DNA of 64,000 bases from the NCBI GenBank assembly GCA_964019425.1, contig OZ025828.1, forward strand, positions 558,001 to 622,000, given 5' to 3'. Each line of letters starts with the position of its first letter. The stretch's first letter is position 1. This stretch comes from Flectonema sp. DT1601. Taxonomy: Eukaryota; Euglenozoa; Diplonemea; Diplonemida; Diplonemidae. The position numbers and the translations under genes were made by a program. The notes under the pieces were generated by a model. It saw nothing but the letters and a program-made list of their open reading frames with translations, made no database searches and was not told the origin of the DNA. Of the stretch, positions 60,859-64,000 are shown piece by piece.

Positions 60859-63800
60859 ATGCCGGGGCCCCAAAGTGTAATGTCGGAGTACGGCGTTGCG
60901 AAGGAGAAGAAAATGAAAATCAGAGTCCCAATCCTCTCAATGTTGATATGCCTATTCGGTGTTGTCACTACTGTTATTCCAACAACAACAACTGCTGTCG
61001 TGTCTTGTGACAAAGCGTTAGATGATACTGGAGTTGTGAACGACAAAGGATTAACTGCCTGTTTCTCTGCAGCACAAGACAGCGTAGAGGTTAATTCATT
61101 AGCTCTGCTTCAATTAAGTGGAGCCTCAATAACACAATCACTGTTAGATTTTATGGATATTGGAAAGACAATTAGTCGATCGATATCTAAAATAATAGAA
61201 ACTTACGACACCCCATACCATCCGAGTAATTGGAATTGGTCATTAGGTTTGGCACCAAAACTTTCATTGTTACAAAAGACTTTTTTAAAAAATGGAGTTT
61301 CAGGTGCGTCCTTATACGTTATGCCGCAAGCTGGAAAAGGCAGTTTCAACACAACGTTTTACGCTGTGAGCGCTCTGTTTTCGTCTCCAGAGATTGAGAC
61401 TTACTTTGTAATAAATGGTACATTCGATGGTCATGGAGAGTTCGGACTTTCTTACAACGGTCTTAAAACTGTTGCGCTAACGCGATTCATTATCGACGGA
61501 GAATCGGATGGTGCACTTGACGCTCTCGAAATGTACCAACTTGGATACTTGACTGTAGATAAACCAAATTGGTCGAGTGTTGGAGTTTTAGAAGTTTTTG
61601 CAGCTCTTTCTTATTCAAATGTTGCAAAGATAAGTGATAACTACATCATAATAAGTCAAATCAGTGTTGGTTTAGCTCAGATTAGTGAGTTCCTTAAAGA
61701 ATTGGCAGACAGTACTAAAAATCAAACTGGTATTCATATTGCAATGTATACTAGTGTTGCAAGTTCTCCAATAGAGGATTTATTTGGCCATCTTGACAAG
61801 TACAGATCGATAAGAGGAACTGTTGGTTATTTAACTGGTGTATCAGCAGGTGAAGGTGTTCTTGTTGATCGAACTTCAGATATCACCGGAACTGCAACAC
61901 TTCTTAAAGACACTGAGGCAACAGATACAATTATTAGAACTATCGCGTTAAGTATTCACAATCTCACAACTGAAACACAATCAGGTCATGAAATCGTCTC
62001 TTTAAATAAAAAGAATTCCTTTCGCACGGATGGCTACATAGTCTACGTCCATCGAATTCGCACCGTAAATGATATTGACTGGTGGCTTACAATAGCTGAA
62101 GAGGACAAGGCGTTTGATGAGTTTAAAGAATCAGAAAAGGAAACTCGTTCGTTTATTGATGAGAGAAAAAAACAAGTTGATTCCGATATTAAAACAAACA
62201 GACTAGTAGTGGTATTACTAATAGTAGGTTTGGGATTATCTGTACTGGTGATCTCAGCACTTGTATCAGTGAAGATCTTCGCTCCTCTTTCACAGCTTCA
62301 GAGCAGCATGAGTGATGTTTCTGATTTGAGTTTAGATGTTTCAAATTCGATGCTAACAAACACTCGTATTCAGGAAGTGCATACCATTCAGCATAGTTTC
62401 TCTCGAATGGTTAAGAATCTTCGTGAGTATCGGGCGTACGTTCCACAAGCAATCCTAAAGGGTGATGATCACCTCGTCATTCCTCCTCCTCGTGGGGAAA
62501 TTTGCTGCGTTTTTACAGACATTGTCAGAAGTTCTGATCTGTGGGAACGATCACCTAGCAGTATGATAGCGTCAATGATTATGCATGATTCAACAGTTAG
62601 AGATTGTATTAAAAAGTATATAGGATACGAAGTAAAGACTATAGGTGATGCTTTCATGGTTGTCTTCGAAGATCCTATTCTTGCATTTGCTTTTTGTCAT
62701 GAAGTGCAGTCACGATTTGTGAATGAAAAATGGCCTGAATCACTTCCAATGCCCATCATACCCGTACCAGGAACACAAAAACCATTGTGGAATGGATTGC
62801 AAGTCCGAATTGGACTGCACTACGGAATAGCAAATTTAGAAGAAAATCCTCTCACAGCAAGAGCAGACTACAGAGGAAGTACCATCAATACTGCAGCAAG
62901 ACTTGAATCAAAGGCATCTTCTGGAACAGTTTGTTGCTTGGAATCAATGGTTGACTTAGTAAAGAGTCATTATGGGGATAGATATATTTATAAAGATCAC
63001 GGCATTCATAATTTGAAAGGAATAGGAGATAAGAAACTCTTCATTTCAGTGCCTTCAGCATTACGAGAACGTTTTAATGTGTCGGCTCCTATTCAAACAG
63101 TGCAAACATCTGCATCTGTGAGATCAGTGAGTAGTTTTAAAGTTTCGAGTGTACCTGCTATTCAGAAAACTGAACTACTATTGCACAAGGAGCTTGTAAC
63201 TGTAGCAACCATTCGAATATCACTTACCGCTCCTGAAACACTTAACTTTATAGTTGCACTGCTTTGTGACTCAGCATCTGCCACAAGTGGAAATGTCACA
63301 TCCGTTGCAGGCCAGTCCGCATATGTCACCTGGAACTCTAGTGTCAGTAAGATACACGCCATTGCAGCTACTCGTTTTTGTTCCGACTTATACTCAAAGA
63401 ATGGACCGAAGTTAGGACTGGCTGTAGGAGTAAGCAGCAGTAGTTGTTTCCACGGTAATGTTGGAAACAAAACTCATCGTTTCAACACTGTTTTCGGTCA
63501 ATCTGTTTCTGTAACGGAGGCAGCGGCTGATGCTGCTAAAGATCTTGGTACCTTCTCAGTGTTTGTTGATTTCTCAAGAGGTTTGTCTCTACTTGATAAC
63601 TTACAGCCAGTCATTAATCAGATGCGTATCGCTGATGTCTGGCTCGTTCCGACTTTGGGTCGGGTAGTTCTTTATGAAATATTATGCAAAGACTTAGAAG
63701 GGGTTATACTTCGTGAGGATAGTCTTGAAGAAATCACAAGCTCTGACTCTGTTCCTGCCCTGAACGAATCATATCTCAAGGCTTTAAACAATTCGGATAC

Positions 63801-64000
63801 CAGCAGCCTTGAAAAACTAATGGAATACTCCGCATCAAACTCAGATGATGTTGTTTATAAAGAAGTTGTTACTCGTTTGAATGCTGCTGTCGCAGTTGGA
63901 ATGAAAGAAAGCCGAATAACACGACCTCTGTCGTACTTGCAAGATACTGAATCGCCTGTTATTGAAACCTCAAGTATAGACGACGTTGATATTGTTGATG
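60859..64000 (+). CDS. Two-TM class III adenylate cyclase with second degenerate cyclase domain (3' end beyond window)
   Basis: Open from the ATG at 60859 to the window edge (at least 1047 residues). TM1 is about 21-43, an extracellular ligand-domain-like region of about 400 residues follows, TM2 is about 449-472, and a HAMP-like linker leads to a catalytic domain. CCVFTDIVRSSDLWE contains the metal-binding Asp554. EVKTIGDAF contains Lys593, which marks ATP rather than GTP specificity, and the second metal Asp597. STINTAARLES contains Asn677 and Arg681, the transition-state pair. The layout resembles kinetoplastid receptor adenylate cyclases but with two TMs. From about residue 777 to 905 a second domain has cyclase-like order (VATIRISL, LGLAVGVSSSSCFHGNVGNK, FGQSVSVTEAAADAA) but lacks the FTD and N-x(3)-R catalytic residues, so it looks like a pseudocyclase. 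The preceding AG is at 60839. Confidence 0.88.
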   Translation, partial: MPGPQSVMSEYGVAKEKKMKIRVPILSMLICLFGVVTTVIPTTTTAVVSCDKALDDTGVVNDKGLTACFSAAQDSVEVNSLALLQLSGASITQSLLDFMDIGKTISRSISKIIETYDTPYHPSNWNWSLGLAPKLSLLQKTFLKNGVSGASLYVMPQAGKGSFNTTFYAVSALFSSPEIETYFVINGTFDGHGEFGLSYNGLKTVALTRFIIDGESDGALDALEMYQLGYLTVDKPNWSSVGVLEVFAALSYSNVAKISDNYIIISQISVGLAQISEFLKELADSTKNQTGIHIAMYTSVASSPIEDLFGHLDKYRSIRGTVGYLTGVSAGEGVLVDRTSDITGTATLLKDTEATDTIIRTIALSIHNLTTETQSGHEIVSLNKKNSFRTDGYIVYVHRIRTVNDIDWWLTIAEEDKAFDEFKESEKETRSFIDERKKQVDSDIKTNRLVVVLLIVGLGLSVLVISALVSVKIFAPLSQLQSSMSDVSDLSLDVSNSMLTNTRIQEVHTIQHSFSRMVKNLREYRAYVPQAILKGDDHLVIPPPRGEICCVFTDIVRSSDLWERSPSSMIASMIMHDSTVRDCIKKYIGYEVKTIGDAFMVVFEDPILAFAFCHEVQSRFVNEKWPESLPMPIIPVPGTQKPLWNGLQVRIGLHYGIANLEENPLTARADYRGSTINTAARLESKASSGTVCCLESMVDLVKSHYGDRYIYKDHGIHNLKGIGDKKLFISVPSALRERFNVSAPIQTVQTSASVRSVSSFKVSSVPAIQKTELLLHKELVTVATIRISLTAPETLNFIVALLCDSASATSGNVTSVAGQSAYVTWNSSVSKIHAIAATRFCSDLYSKNGPKLGLAVGVSSSSCFHGNVGNKTHRFNTVFGQSVSVTEAAADAAKDLGTFSVFVDFSRGLSLLDNLQPVINQMRIADVWLVPTLGRVVLYEILCKDLEGVILREDSLEEITSSDSVPALNESYLKALNNSDTSSLEKLMEYSASNSDDVVYKEVVTRLNAAVAVGMKESRITRPLSYLQDTESPVIETSSIDDVDIVD

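Noticed and set aside
1-64000. Transposons, retroelements, CRISPR arrays, rRNA and tRNA genes
   Set aside because: None recognised on either strand; no transposase, reverse transcriptase or integrase motif and no spaced direct repeats were seen.

Overview
This is nuclear DNA of a microbial eukaryote. It is AT-rich and full of poly(A)/poly(T) tracts, with genes carrying short GT-AG introns and using the standard stop codons. All 26 genes I can support (plus one doubtful ORF) lie on the + strand, and no convincing minus-strand gene was seen. Most start codons are preceded within about 5-60 bases by an AG, and about ten of these AGs follow a clear pyrimidine tract. A one-directional array with an acceptor-like AG before each gene is what polycistronic transcription with spliced-leader trans-splicing produces. 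Together with a PEX11/GIM5-like glycosomal or peroxisomal membrane protein and a membrane-anchored class III cyclase, this suggests a euglenozoan. The conventional cis-introns favour a diplonemid-like lineage over trypanosomatids. The assignment is inference; no rRNA or spliced-leader gene is present to settle it.

Layout. 0-5.4 kb: a 5'-truncated unknown gene, a nucleolar ribosomal L1-domain protein (RSL1D1/Cic1/Utp30 type), a basic probable mitochondrial protein, and a PH-like protein. 5.4-16.6 kb: an 11-kb stretch with no credible protein gene, rich in homopolymers, with a few compact hairpins. 16.6-24.1 kb: pepsin-like aspartyl protease, ARPC5, two related small N-myristoylation-type proteins, a GC-rich island with a small ORF, an unknown protein, and CCT5. 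25.1-33.1 kb: AP-5 zeta, a Dispatched-like RND protein, and an O-fucosyltransferase-like enzyme. 33.5-37.8 kb: a kinesin with an FHA-like region. 40.2-48.8 kb: COP9 subunit 7, a small unknown, mitoribosomal mL38, a large multi-module RNA ligase, and histone stem-loop-binding protein. 50.6-60.5 kb: PEX11, RRP36, a second fucosyltransferase, a Wntless-like/lipase fusion, and a charged coiled-coil protein. 60.9 kb to the end: a two-TM adenylate cyclase with a second, degenerate cyclase domain, cut by the window edge.

The genes do not form one pathway, as expected if neighbours share transcription rather than function. The most interesting observations are: (1) an Rnl5-type RNA ligase with about five tandem N-terminal beta-barrel modules; (2) a Wntless-like membrane module fused to a class 3 lipase; (3) two kinds of AG site, A/C-rich at cis-introns and T-rich before genes; (4) perfect inverted repeats at or just after many stop codons; (5) structured hairpins in the 11-kb gene-poor stretch; (6) a cyclase with a pseudocyclase tail.

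Spliced genes are given as full spans, with exon coordinates in the evidence. All assignments come from reading motifs by eye; no database search was run.
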